Below are positions 28,240 to 37,450 of a DNA stretch of 64,000 nt, one piece after another. The position numbers and the translations under genes are program-made. Position 1 is the first letter of the stretch. Each line of letters starts with the position of its first letter. The DNA lies in assembly GCF_006546985.1 (NCBI RefSeq), contig NZ_VATK01000001.1, positions 1-64,000 on the forward strand, in the 5' to 3' direction. The notes under the pieces are model-generated. The model was not told where the DNA came from. It saw only the letters and a list, made by a program, of their open reading frames with translations, and did not search any database. Source of the stretch: Bacillus sp. 03113 (GTDB lineage Bacteria; Bacillota; Bacilli; Bacillales; Cytobacillaceae).

Positions 28240-28588
28240 AAAGGCTCTGTTAATGTAACGAAAAGCTAATCTTCTATAACGTATAAAATCCTTAGAGCCG
28301 ATATTATGCAGCTTTTTATACAGAGTTGCATAGTTTTGGCTTATTTTCATTATTAAAGTTAAAAAGAGGGTATTCAAACTAGAAGACATAATATATTGTT
28401 GCAATTTGTATATATTTTATTTATTAATGGAATAAAAAACAGTCCCTTTCCTTCCAAAAGAGACTGTTTTGTTAAATATCAGTAAGTTTTAGTATAGTTA
28501 TTAGCTATATATTTAGAATAAGTGGTCTTTTGTTTTCAAACAATTATATATACTTTATTCTCTAATTAAATTATGTTATTTGGTGACA
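28240..28588. other. Gap after the segment-1 operon
   Basis: No gene seen. It contains GGCTCTGTTAA at 28242 and the inverted AGAGCC at 28295, which could be a small palindromic remnant of an insertion sequence or an irregular terminator. A terminator hairpin at 28436 follows, and the second attachment-like scar at 28589. Confidence 0.4.
28436..28471 (-). terminator. Bidirectional terminator-like hairpin
   Basis: AAAACAGTC/GACTGTTTT with inner CTTT/AAAG pairing; A- and T-rich flanks on both sides allow either direction. Confidence 0.6.
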
Positions 28589-28612
28589 TTCGGTGAACCG
28601 TACCATAAGTAA
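28589..28612 (+). repeat. rlmH-3'-end-like attachment scar B
   Basis: Reads TTC GGT GAA CCG TAC CAT AAG TAA, encoding FGEPYHK-stop. It matches the rlmH terminus with TAT to TAC and GGG to GGT third-position changes. Same orientation as rlmH. Confidence 0.7.
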
Positions 28613-28655
28613 ATGAGGTTTTTACACGAGGAATTATGATTACGGAGAATAGAAA

Positions 28656-28697
28656 AGTAGGAACCAGCTTAGGAATTATTCTAAGCCGGTTCCTACT
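28656..28697 (-). terminator. Terminator after brnQ
   Basis: Long stem AGTAGGAACCaGCTTAG/CTAAGCcGGTTCCTACT; on the minus strand it is followed by TTTTCTATTC. Confidence 0.8.
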
Positions 28698-28702
28698 TAG
28701 CA

Positions 28703-30055
28703 TTATTGAACAGCAGTTTTTTTAGCACTCGTTGGCCATAAAAAACTGATAAACGCACCAATTAGAGCTGGTAAAATCCAGCCAAGCCCAATATCGTAAA
28801 GTGGTAAATTATCCATGTAGAATAATTTAATGGATTCGAACAAAGAGAGAGACGCGCTTGGTAAACTGTCGACTAACGTGCTATAGCCGTCGAAGAAGCT
28901 TACACAAAAAGTGAAGAACATTGTGGTTACGTAAACACTCTGCTTATGGCCGAATAAAGATGAACAAAGGGCTAATAAGATCAGAACAATGGATAAAGGA
29001 TACAGTAACATTAATACGGGTACCGCATATTGAATGATATTGTTTAGACCGAAGTTGGCAATGAAAAATGACATAAGACATAGTACCAGAACGAACAATT
29101 TATAGCTTACTTTTGGAAATATATGATTAAAAAACTCGCTGCAAGACGTAATAAGTCCGATGCTCGTTTTTAAACAAGCGAGTACGATAATAATTGCCAA
29201 TAAAATGGAGCCGAATGATCCGAAATAATGTTGAGCCACTGCAGCAAAGATTAAACCGCCATTATCGTATGTCCCGATGGCCAATACGCTCGATGCCCCC
29301 ATATAGGTAATGAGTCCGTAAATCAGCATCATCAGTACCATGGCGAAAATGCCTGATTTCCAAGTGGTTTTCGCGATCTCTTTCGGATTGGTGATGCCTT
29401 GTCCCTTAATCGCCTGTATGACAACAATGCCGAATGCGAGTGACGCAAGAGCATCCATCGTGTTATAGCCTTCTTTAAAGCCCGTTATAAAGGCCAAACC
29501 GCTATAGTCACCAATTGGCTTACCGAAGTGACCCATCGGTTTGACGATGGCAATGAAAATTAAGATGAATAAAAACACTAAAAACGCAGGGGTTAAATAT
29601 TTGCCGATATAGTCGATAATTTTTGCTGGATTCAAAGAGAAATAATAGACAACCGCAAAAAACACAAAGCTAAAGAGCCCGAGATATAAACTGCCATGCA
29701 CTGGATTGATATACGGTTCAAAACCGACCACGAAAGGAACCGTTGCTGTCCGTGGAATTGCAAAAAACGGTCCAATAGTTAAGTATAGTGCCACGGCGAA
29801 AACGACTCCAAATAGTGGATGGATTCGACCTGCTAAATGACGTAATCCATTACTCCCGGATAAACCAAATGCTAAAATCCCCATAAATGGCAGTCCGATT
29901 GCGGTTATGAGGAAGCCTATTAATGCCGGCCAAAAATTCGTGCCAGCGAGTTGCCCCATTTGGATCGGGAAAATTAAATTTCCCGCGCCAAAGAACATTC
30001 CGAACAGCATCGTGCCAATGATGGCATAGGTATAAAATGATATTTTTTGTTGCAT
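28703..30055 (-). CDS. brnQ: BrnQ branched-chain amino acid:cation symporter
   Basis: 450 residues of the LIVCS family with about 12 membrane segments. Conserved starts include GTMLFGMFFGAGNLIFP and GPFFAIPRTATVPFVVG, a family hallmark. It imports Leu, Ile and Val with Na+ or H+. ATG 30055 is behind GAAGGAG. Single-gene unit closed by a long hairpin terminator, and first gene of segment 2. Confidence 0.95.
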   Translation of the reverse strand: MQQKISFYTYAIIGTMLFGMFFGAGNLIFPIQMGQLAGTNFWPALIGFLITAIGLPFMGILAFGLSGSNGLRHLAGRIHPLFGVVFAVALYLTIGPFFAIPRTATVPFVVGFEPYINPVHGSLYLGLFSFVFFAVVYYFSLNPAKIIDYIGKYLTPAFLVFLFILIFIAIVKPMGHFGKPIGDYSGLAFITGFKEGYNTMDALASLAFGIVVIQAIKGQGITNPKEIAKTTWKSGIFAMVLMMLIYGLITYMGASSVLAIGTYDNGGLIFAAVAQHYFGSFGSILLAIIIVLACLKTSIGLITSCSEFFNHIFPKVSYKLFVLVLCLMSFFIANFGLNNIIQYAVPVLMLLYPLSIVLILLALCSSLFGHKQSVYVTTMFFTFCVSFFDGYSTLVDSLPSASLSLFESIKLFYMDNLPLYDIGLGWILPALIGAFISFLWPTSAKKTAVQ

Positions 30056-30545
30056 ACTTATGCTCCTTCTAGATGAATTTCGTCTATTTTAACACCTTAT
30101 TTAGGAGTTAGCCATAGCAATAAGAGAACGTACAATATATTAGAGCAAGAGAGTGATTAGGCAGTTCGGAATTTTCAAAAAGGCGAAACATTTCAATGTC
30201 CAAAAGCGAATTAGCTGTTACATGGAGACATCTTTCCCATTTGCTCTAAGACTAGGAAACCAACTTAATTTAAAATAAAAAATTATTAAAATTTCAATGT
30301 ATGTATTTAATCAATAAATATTAATAAGTGTTTTTAATGGAAGTACATTTGTGTTTTTTAGTGGATTTTATTATTATAAGATAGTAATTCAGGTGTTATA
30401 TAAACAAGGAATGAATAATTCCAGGAGGGACCTTTTAAGATAGATTGAAAAAAGGACGATAGCTTCATCATTTCAATAACGAATAGAGATTGTTTTAGTT
30501 TTATTTGAAATGGCGGCAATTAATGGTGTAAGAGGAGGAAATCGA
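30056..30545. other. Divergent intergenic region brnQ / amino-acid permease
   Basis: 490 bases without a gene. AATTTTCAAAAAGG at about 30170 is only a poor match to a CodY box. I see no T-box or riboswitch. The last 35 bases (30510-30545) are open in the permease frame but include its ribosome-binding site. Confidence 0.4.
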
Positions 30546-31937
30546 TTGACACACAAAGAATTGAAGAGAGGCTTGGAAGCACGTCATATTCAGATGATTG
30601 CTTTAGGGGGTACAATTGGTGTTGGTTTATTTATGGGTTCGGCTAGTACGATTCAATGGACCGGTCCGTCAGTACTGCTCGCTTATGCAATCTCAGGGAT
30701 TTTTATATTTTTTATTATGCGTGCAATGGGGGAAATGTTGTATGTAGAGCCAAGTACGGGTTCATTTGCGACCTTTGGCCATAAGTACATTCATCCATTA
30801 GCAGGCTATATGACAGCATGGAGTAACTGGTTCCAATGGGTTATTGTTGGGATGGCAGAAATTATTGCAGTTGGGACATACATGAAGTACTGGTTTCCAG
30901 ATTTACCCACTTGGATACCTGGTATCATCGCAATGGTGATACTTGGTTTAGCGAACTTAATTTCTGTTAAATCATTTGGTGAATTTGAATTTTGGTTTGC
31001 GATGATTAAAATCGTAACAATTGTATTGATGATTGCTGCTGGGATTGGTCTGATTTTCTTCGGATTTGGAAACGGAGGAGACGCTATCGGAGTATCTAAC
31101 CTTTGGAAAAATGGTGGCTTTTTTGCTGGTGGCTGGTCAGGGTTCTTCTTTGCTCTATCACTAGTTATTGCAGCTTATCAAGGTGTCGAACTGATTGGGA
31201 TTACAGCTGGTGAAGCAAAAGACCCGCAAAAAACGTTGTCTAAAGCGATTCAAAGTATTATTTGGCGTATTTTAATCTTCTATATTGGTGCAATTTTTAT
31301 TATTGTAACAGTTTACCCTTGGGATCAACTAGATTCAATTGGCAGTCCGTTTGTTGCAACTTTTGCGAAGGTTGGTATTACAGCAGCAGCAGGGCTTATT
31401 AACTTTGTCGTCATCACAGCTGCAATGTCTGGATGTAATAGTGGTATTTATAGTGCGGGGCGGATGCTTTATACATTGGCAATGAATGGACAAGCACCAA
31501 AATTCTTTTTGAAACTATCGAATAACGGTGTGCCTTTATTCGGTACGATTGGTGTGTTAGTTGGTTTAGCAATAGGCGTTATTTTAAGTTATATTGCACC
31601 AGTAAATTTATTTGTGTATGTATACAGTGCAAGTGTACTCCCTGGTATGATTCCGTGGTTTGTTATTCTGATTAGTCAAATTCGATTCAGAAAAATAAAA
31701 GGAGCAGAAATAGACAATCACCCATTCAAAATGCCTTTTGCACCGGTGACAAACTACTTAACCATTATCTTTTTAATTATGGTATTAATCGGCATGTGGA
31801 TTAATGATGATACACGAATGTCGCTTATTGCAGGGATTGTTTTCCTAGGTATCGTTGTCATTAGTTTTTACGCTTTTGGAATAGGCAAGCGTGTTTCAGT
31901 AGATGCTCAAACAGATGATAGAATTACTAACAAATAA
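30546..31937 (+). CDS. APC-family amino acid permease (AAT type)
   Basis: 463 residues from TTG 30546 (AGAGGAGG seven bases upstream; product [20 protein letters not shown] as usual for the family); the ATG at 30510 would add 12 residues over the ribosome-binding site. Twelve membrane segments. The family signature [20 protein letters not shown] is in the first helix, with [13 protein letters not shown] downstream. Likely a proton-coupled importer of a neutral or basic amino acid; the substrate is not readable. It shares segment 2 with BrnQ. Confidence 0.92.
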   Translation: MTHKELKRGLEARHIQMIALGGTIGVGLFMGSASTIQWTGPSVLLAYAISGIFIFFIMRAMGEMLYVEPSTGSFATFGHKYIHPLAGYMTAWSNWFQWVIVGMAEIIAVGTYMKYWFPDLPTWIPGIIAMVILGLANLISVKSFGEFEFWFAMIKIVTIVLMIAAGIGLIFFGFGNGGDAIGVSNLWKNGGFFAGGWSGFFFALSLVIAAYQGVELIGITAGEAKDPQKTLSKAIQSIIWRILIFYIGAIFIIVTVYPWDQLDSIGSPFVATFAKVGITAAAGLINFVVITAAMSGCNSGIYSAGRMLYTLAMNGQAPKFFLKLSNNGVPLFGTIGVLVGLAIGVILSYIAPVNLFVYVYSASVLPGMIPWFVILISQIRFRKIKGAEIDNHPFKMPFAPVTNYLTIIFLIMVLIGMWINDDTRMSLIAGIVFLGIVVISFYAFGIGKRVSVDAQTDDRITNK

Positions 31938-31938
31938 A

Positions 31939-32460
31939 TCACCTTGTTTGACTAACGTTAGAGTAAGTAATCGCGAGTAAAAAAATCAATAAAGTAAAAT
32001 GATATACTATCAATAAATAGGGACAGTTATAACATTGGGTCCCTATTTTATTTTTAAGAAACATCATATAGGCAAGAGTGGATGGCGGAAGGGGTCCTGC
32101 ATTTACGTCAACTGTTTGAATTTTAAAACGACGAAGGTTTACTGCCAACATTCCATAGCTTGATGAAACTAACCGACGAATATCAGTTAAAATGGACTCG
32201 GGATAACTTTCGCTTAAAGGTAATGTACGCGGAAAAAGCAAAGCATTCTCAATTTCTAAAATTAGACGGTTTAGAAACCGTTGTTGGTTGTTATTTAAAT
32301 GAGTGGTTGTACTTAAAAATATGGGAAAACGATAAGCACGGTCAATACACTCTTGGTGCGCCACGCCTATTTTGGTTTCCTCTGTATATAAAGAGCTATG
32401 CTTATTATTACTCACTTTCTCTTCATCCTTGTGTGAAGAGCTATTTTTATTTTTACTCAT
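31939..32460 (-). pseudogene. Small hypothetical protein gene, probably truncated at its 3' end
   Basis: Start 32460 has AAAGGAGGTGAG upstream. The product is a hydrophilic Lys/Ser-rich N-terminus, then HQECIDRAYRFPIFLST and ESILTDIRRLVSSSYGMLAVNLRRF, which looks like a genuine conserved globular domain. After about residue 130 the frame runs through an obvious terminator hairpin (32014-32055) to 31939, giving an unrelated hydrophobic tail. The natural C-terminus therefore seems lost. I cannot assign the family firmly; the domain has a nucleoside-hydrolase/TIR-like flavour at most. Confidence 0.5.
32014..32055. terminator. Terminator between the permease and the truncated minus-strand gene
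   Basis: AAATAGGG-AC/GT-CCCCTATTT stem with T-rich sequence (TTTATTTTT) on the plus side. It serves the permease and lies inside the open frame of the convergent ORF. Confidence 0.7.
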
Positions 32461-32743
32461 TTTCTCACCTCCTTTTTTAATTAGTATATGGAAAAGGAAT
32501 AAGTGAGCTTGGACATAACAGCTAGATACCATAATAGAGGGGCTTTATAAAACAAAAATTAATAATTTTGTCTAAATTTGAATATGAAGCAGGAAATAAG
32601 TAATTTATTATTAGTTATCCAAAATAAGCTTTTTGAATGAAGTCAATATTGAGGAAAAAATATAACCCACAACAAGATTGTGGGAAAATGCTATATAGAT
32701 ATGAATGCTTTGTGTTCAAAATTAACCATGTTATTATGTTTTG

Positions 32744-32767
32744 TTCGGAGAACCTTACCATAAGTAG
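32744..32767 (+). repeat. rlmH-3'-end-like attachment scar C
   Basis: Reads TTC GGA GAA CCT TAC CAT AAG TAG, encoding FGEPYHK-stop. It differs from scar B only at three third positions. The preceding TTATGTT is also shared with scar B. Confidence 0.65.
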
Positions 32768-32805
32768 AGGGAAACTTTAGGGCTAAAAGTATATATTTAT
32801 TTAAT

Positions 32806-32836
32806 GATTGGACAATCAATGATTAATTGTCCAATC
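32806..32836 (-). terminator. Hairpin after the rhodanese gene
   Basis: Perfect stem GATTGGACAAT/ATTGTCCAATC; AT-rich on the minus-strand side without a pure T-run. Confidence 0.55.
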
Positions 32837-32910
32837 TTAAGATTTTAATCTGTATCTACAAATACAATGCTAATGTTGACCGATCTTTATGCATCTGCAA
32901 ATCCAGGACA

Positions 32911-33765
32911 CTAAATCCTGTGCGGATTATACTTTTTTTCAATTTCGGTGGGGGTATGTTTATAGCTTGCCCAATCTCCCCAACTGCCAACATATAACTT
33001 TACATTTTCGTAGCCTAATTGATATAAAGCTAACACATTAGCACAAGCGGTAACTCCTGCACCGCAATAAACAACGATCTCTTTATCTCTTGGTACATGC
33101 TTAAAAACGGCTTGTAATTCTTCGGGACTTTTGAAAGCTAATTGATCATTTAATACCTCTTCCCAAAATATATTCACAGCCCCTGGAATATGCCCTATTT
33201 TTGGATACTTTGTTTTCTTTTCACCAGAGTACACATCATTGGTTCTTGCATCTATCAAAATGCGCTCAGAACTGCCTAAATGTTGTAAAATATTTTCCAT
33301 CGAAACGGTAGTATTCGGTTGAATTTTCGGTATATATACTTTCGAAGTTGGTGTTGAGGGTTCGCTAGTCACTTCAAAACCACGTTCCACCCATTTTTGA
33401 AGGGGGTGTTCGAGTACGGAAACCTTCTGATGCCCAAAATATTTTAATAGCCACCATAAACGTGCGGCAGTAGCACCGCCTGTATTATCATATACAAATA
33501 CTTCCGTGTCATTATCAATCCCTGCCAAAGATAGTTTTTTCGCAAAGATAGAGGCATCTGGGATAGGATGCCTGCCGCCATGTTCTAAAATAGGGCCTGA
33601 TAGATCTCTATCTAAATGAAAATAAACAGCCCCTGGAATATGCTGTTTTTGATAATATGAATCTCCTAGCTCTGATTTTCCAAAGGTGAATTGTACATCC
33701 ATAAAAACAACATTTTCATCATGTAATTTTTTATGAGCTTCTTCTAATGAAACAATATGATTCAA
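32911..33765 (-). CDS. Tandem-rhodanese sulfurtransferase (thiosulfate/3-mercaptopyruvate type)
   Basis: 284 residues, two rhodanese domains (about 5-130 and 160-280). The catalytic Cys is in VVYCGAGVTACANVLAL in the second domain; CGxGVTA loops occur in thiosulfate/mercaptopyruvate sulfurtransferases. Start is TTG 33765 with AGGAGGG; it follows the MerR gene by three bases and is the last gene of the seven-gene operon. Its role may be sulfur transfer for the compound taken up by the operon's transporter. Confidence 0.88.
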   Translation of the reverse strand: MNHIVSLEEAHKKLHDENVVFMDVQFTFGKSELGDSYYQKQHIPGAVYFHLDRDLSGPILEHGGRHPIPDASIFAKKLSLAGIDNDTEVFVYDNTGGATAARLWWLLKYFGHQKVSVLEHPLQKWVERGFEVTSEPSTPTSKVYIPKIQPNTTVSMENILQHLGSSERILIDARTNDVYSGEKKTKYPKIGHIPGAVNIFWEEVLNDQLAFKSPEELQAVFKHVPRDKEIVVYCGAGVTACANVLALYQLGYENVKLYVGSWGDWASYKHTPTEIEKKYNPHRI

Positions 33766-33768
33766 TGC

Positions 33769-34614
33769 TTAACCCTCCTGAACGATAGGTATGATAATTT
33801 CCGTAACATACTCTTTAGAGTCCGTTGTGGACCAATGATCAATAATATAGCGCTCAAACGACTGATTTTGCAGGCGAATTTGTTGATTCTCCGCCCATCG
33901 CCGCATATTTTCATAGATTTTCGGGAGCTTATCATAGCTTCCTTTATAAACGACAGAAAGGACAGGAAAACCTCCAATAACAGCGGTTGATTCTGTATCT
34001 TCCATATCTATAACAGTGGAGTGACACTGAACTGTTAAAACATTATTATCTATTCGCTGCTGAATATTTTCAAAATAAAGCATAAATGGTCCATATGTAT
34101 AATAGTTATGGGCATGACAATATTCTACAAAGGCATTGCTAAAGTACGACTCAATATCCTTATTGATAATAGTTTCACATGAATACCGAAAAGAGACCGT
34201 TTGATAAGTTGGCATGGTCATACAATGTATATTTAATTTGTCGTAGTCTGTTTCACAAGAAGCAGATTGACCTTGCTTAAGCAAGAGCCGCCACTGGCTC
34301 ATAGCAAAATGTCTTTGCTTCAATCGCCTCATTTCAGATTCTACTTCTCTTATTTCTTTCTTAAAATAGTCATCTAGTGAATGTAATTGTTGATGGCTTA
34401 ACAATGCTTTAATATCCTCCAGCTTAAATCCAAGCTCCTTATAATACTTTATTAAAGGTATTTTTTGAATTTGCTCACGGGTATAATACCGATAGTTATT
34501 TTCAGATGAAACTTTCTCTGGCTTTAACAAACCGATTTCATCATAATATCGTAATGTCCGTATGGGGATATAACATTCTTTTGATACTTTTCCAATCGTA
34601 AATAGCTCCACCAT
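33769..34614 (-). CDS. MerR-family regulator with effector-binding domain
   Basis: 281 residues: N-terminal winged helix (FTIGKVSKECYIPIRTLRYY, then DEIGLLKPEKVSSENNYRYY), a coiled-coil dimerisation helix (about 85-115) and a GyrI-like effector domain (about 130-281), the BmrR arrangement. It is the sixth gene of the operon. A MerR-type promoter (long spacer filled by a dyad) precedes the operon's first gene, so autoregulated activation by a small-molecule ligand is likely. Confidence 0.9.
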   Translation of the reverse strand: MVELFTIGKVSKECYIPIRTLRYYDEIGLLKPEKVSSENNYRYYTREQIQKIPLIKYYKELGFKLEDIKALLSHQQLHSLDDYFKKEIREVESEMRRLKQRHFAMSQWRLLLKQGQSASCETDYDKLNIHCMTMPTYQTVSFRYSCETIINKDIESYFSNAFVEYCHAHNYYTYGPFMLYFENIQQRIDNNVLTVQCHSTVIDMEDTESTAVIGGFPVLSVVYKGSYDKLPKIYENMRRWAENQQIRLQNQSFERYIIDHWSTTDSKEYVTEIIIPIVQEG

Positions 34615-34634
34615 CCATCACATCCTTCTGCTAT

Positions 34635-35375
34635 TTATAACAATAAGAGAATTTCATTTTTCAAATACAACATTTTTTCGGATGTAAACCTTTGTTTCTT
34701 GTTTTTTTGGAAAAAGTCTACTTTAAATTCTTTCTTTATTTTGGCTGGCTTCGTCGATAGAACATAAATACGATCTGATAACAAAATAGCCTCTTCAATA
34801 TCATGGGTAATGAACAATATCGTGATATCAAATGCTTCCTTTATATCTAGCAGCCATCTTTGCATTTTCCCTTTTGTAATGGAGTCAAGTGCTCCAAATG
34901 GTTCATCTAACAGCAAAATTTTCTGGGACGAAATAAAGGTGCGTAAGAAATTAGCCCGCTGGCGCATTCCACCAGATAGTTCTGCAGGATATTTATTTTC
35001 ATATCCGCTTAATCCTACTTTATCCATTAAAGCAAGTGCTCGATCTCGTGATTCTTTTTTGTTTCTTCCCTGCAAATCTAGTGGTAGTACAATGTTATCG
35101 ATAATATTTTTCCATGGAAGCAGCAAGTCTTTTTGCTGCATATAACCAATTGCTTCTTTTACTTGCAAAATACCATCATCAGCCTTTTGCAGACCTGAGA
35201 TTAAATTAAATATCGTACTTTTACCGCATCCACTTGGACCGAGTATAGTAACCAACTCGCCTTGTTTTACATGGATTGAAACATCGCTTAATATTTTTGT
35301 GTCACCGTAGCTTTTTTCTATCTGTTCAAGCAATATACTCACATCTGTTTTCACTAAAGAATGCTTTTTTTCCAT
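34635..35375 (-). CDS. ABC transporter ATPase (ThiZ/SsuB/TauB type)
   Basis: 246 residues from ATG 35375 (AGAGGTG nine bases upstream; GTG 35387 also possible). Walker A LGPSGCGKST, Q-loop YMQQKDLLLPW, signature LSGGMRQRANFLRTF and Walker B ILLLDEPFGALD. Energises the permease encoded immediately upstream, whose stop codon lies a few bases before this start. The subfamily serves pyrimidine, nitrate and sulfonate uptake. Confidence 0.93.
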   Translation of the reverse strand: MEKKHSLVKTDVSILLEQIEKSYGDTKILSDVSIHVKQGELVTILGPSGCGKSTIFNLISGLQKADDGILQVKEAIGYMQQKDLLLPWKNIIDNIVLPLDLQGRNKKESRDRALALMDKVGLSGYENKYPAELSGGMRQRANFLRTFISSQKILLLDEPFGALDSITKGKMQRWLLDIKEAFDITILFITHDIEEAILLSDRIYVLSTKPAKIKKEFKVDFFQKNKKQRFTSEKMLYLKNEILLLL

Positions 35376-35379
35376 GGAT

Positions 35380-36144
35380 TTATACACCTCTTTGCTTCCA
35401 ATGGGTTACTTTTTTTGAACATAGCTCCACTAGATAAATAAAGATAAGACTGATGATTACAATAACCAAAATAGAAGCAAACAATTGGTCAAGGGCGTAG
35501 GCACTCTTTGCGCGAACCATGTAAACACCAATCCCTTTCACTCCCCCTTGCCATTCACTAATAATCGTCGTCATTACCATATAAGTTGCCGCTATTTTTA
35601 AACCGGAAAAGAAATGGACCATGGCATAAGGAAGCTTTAAGTGCAAAAATGTTTGTAATTTGTTTGCTTTCATCGTTTTAAATAGATTCATATACTCTCG
35701 GTCTACTTTTTCAAATCCATCCACCAAGCTTACGGCAATGGGAAAGAAACATACTAACACGATCAATAGCACTTTCGGCAGCATTCCAAAGCCAAACCAA
35801 ATCATAATAATGGGAGTAATGGCAATCGTAGGCACTGTTTGAGAGACAATCATTAATGGATATATTGACTTTTTAATAATTGGATAGTTATCCATTAGAA
35901 TACTTAATAAGAAAGCCAGTAAGATAGAAATATTGAACCCGATCACAGATTCAAGCAATGTGACTTCTGTGTGGTCTAAAATAACCGGAAAATTTACCAT
36001 CAATGCTTGGATAACCTTTATCGGTGAAGGCAATATGAATTTGGGAATATGCCAAAAAACGACGACAAATTGCCAAACCACTAATAATAAAATTATGGTT
36101 GTTATTGGATATATTTTATTCTCAATACGTTGTAAAACAGTCAC
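35380..36144 (-). CDS. ABC transporter permease (ThiX/SsuC type)
   Basis: 254 residues from GTG 36144 (AAGGAAGG seven bases upstream; an ATG at 36165 is in frame). Six membrane segments with the EAA-like cytoplasmic loop around VDREYMNLFKTMKANKLQ. It is preceded by 137-157 non-coding bases with a possible minus-strand promoter (TTGACA at 36258-36253, TAGATT about 17 bases on) overlapping a GGATAG/CTATTCC dyad. Probably imports the ligand of the NMT1-type binding protein. Confidence 0.92.
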   Translation of the reverse strand: MTVLQRIENKIYPITTIILLLVVWQFVVVFWHIPKFILPSPIKVIQALMVNFPVILDHTEVTLLESVIGFNISILLAFLLSILMDNYPIIKKSIYPLMIVSQTVPTIAITPIIMIWFGFGMLPKVLLIVLVCFFPIAVSLVDGFEKVDREYMNLFKTMKANKLQTFLHLKLPYAMVHFFSGLKIAATYMVMTTIISEWQGGVKGIGVYMVRAKSAYALDQLFASILVIVIISLIFIYLVELCSKKVTHWKQRGV

Positions 36145-36301
36145 ATTGATTCCTTCCTTTACCATCGCTATATCAAATGTTTTTGTACTTGTAATATTAA
36201 AACATAGTATTTTTATAGGAATAGTTAATAATCTATCCTTATCTTATATTTTTGTCAAAACTTTTTTTAAAACCTAGCATATTCTCCTATTCCTTGCTGT
36301 T

Positions 36302-37450
36302 TTACGGTAGGTATTCTTTTAATTTCTGCAGCAGCTTTTTCCCTTCTTCCGTTTGGAACCATTTTGCGTGGCCTAGCAAATAGTCATCATATGCCAAATC
36401 TGCGTCCCTCTGTGATTTTGTCATTCGTACAAAATAATCGATTTCACTTAGTGCATAATCTGTATGTACAATCGGTAAAATCGTGACTAGTGCATTTTGT
36501 TCGTCCTGTGTGAGTGGCCGAATAGATAAATACCCTGCCAGCAACGCTTTCAATGATTGATAATGAACAATTTGTTTTTGATATGAATCTATTGCCAACC
36601 ATTCAACAATATTTCTTTCAATCGCTGTTGCTAAGTCAAACACAGCACTTGTTACATTGCTTAGACCAAAATCTAAAATCATCGATACTTCTGCATAATC
36701 GGATTGGTCCGTCCATAATAAATTGGAAGCATGCCAATCATTATGCGTCCAAATAGGATCTAAGCATGATGCAAAAGGATAAAACTTTTTATAATAAGGG
36801 AACAATATATTTTGGAAATCTTCTTTCCACTTGCGTTGGTTTAAGTAATTTGCCAAACCGGGGCGATGAATCATAAATTTCTCTGCAGCTGCAATTGGAT
36901 CCCCTGTATTCCAAATTTCAAAGCAAGAAACTAACGGACGAACCTTACGTTTTTCTGCTGTGTAATTTTTGAGAGCAACATGCATGGAGGCTAATGTTTT
37001 TCCAGCTGAGTAAGCGTGATGCTCAGAATAAAAAGGTGACCAAGAGATAGCATCTTTATATAAATCTATTCCACTTCCTAATGCATGTATTTCATATGTC
37101 CATTCATGTAATGAAAAAGCGGTTTGCTTATGCACACCCTCCACTATTTTACTAACCGGCAAACCCTGCGTTTGTAAATAGTGAAGAATTCCATGTTCCT
37201 CTAATAATCCTTCCACATTTCGTACATTTTGTGCATGCCGTTTTATGAAATAACGTTTACCGTCGATCACGCTGATGACTGCACTGGAAAATGGCCGTGG
37301 ACTATGCCAAACTAATTTCTCCGCTTTCTTAAATTGAGGGTAAAATAGAAGCAATGCTTCTATTTCCTCGATTGTTATCATCATCCAAGTAGGTTCCACT
37401 AAATCTATCGTCATCCCGTGACTTTTTACATTCATTTCTTTATTAGCCAT
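36302..37450 (-). CDS. APH/choline-kinase-fold phosphotransferase
   Basis: 382 residues. The catalytic loop HNDWHASNLLW (HxDxxxxN) and metal motif LDFG are intact; the N-lobe has a YFIKRH lysine. It overlaps the stop of the upstream NMT1-like gene by one base (TAATG), so it is translationally coupled. In an uptake operon it most likely phosphorylates the imported small molecule, trapping it in the cell. It could also be a resistance or homoserine-kinase-type enzyme; the substrate is unknown. Confidence 0.75.
   Translation of the reverse strand: MANKEMNVKSHGMTIDLVEPTWMMITIEEIEALLLFYPQFKKAEKLVWHSPRPFSSAVISVIDGKRYFIKRHAQNVRNVEGLLEEHGILHYLQTQGLPVSKIVEGVHKQTAFSLHEWTYEIHALGSGIDLYKDAISWSPFYSEHHAYSAGKTLASMHVALKNYTAEKRKVRPLVSCFEIWNTGDPIAAAEKFMIHRPGLANYLNQRKWKEDFQNILFPYYKKFYPFASCLDPIWTHNDWHASNLLWTDQSDYAEVSMILDFGLSNVTSAVFDLATAIERNIVEWLAIDSYQKQIVHYQSLKALLAGYLSIRPLTQDEQNALVTILPIVHTDYALSEIDYFVRMTKSQRDADLAYDDYLLGHAKWFQTEEGKKLLQKLKEYLP

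Larger units (their letters stand above)
32461..32910. other. Gap holding scar C and terminators
   Basis: No gene. It contains a hairpin CCCACAA/TTGTGGG at 32666-32684 with a T-run on the minus strand, attachment scar C at 32744-32767, and the terminator of the rhodanese gene at 32806-32836. Confidence 0.5.

Noticed and set aside
28242-28300. GGCTCT/AGAGCC inverted repeat resembling an insertion-sequence end
   Set aside because: Arms are only six bases and no transposase remnant is present.
30165-30185. CodY-box-like AATTTTCAAAAAGG upstream of brnQ
   Set aside because: Four mismatches to the 15-base consensus; too weak for a call.
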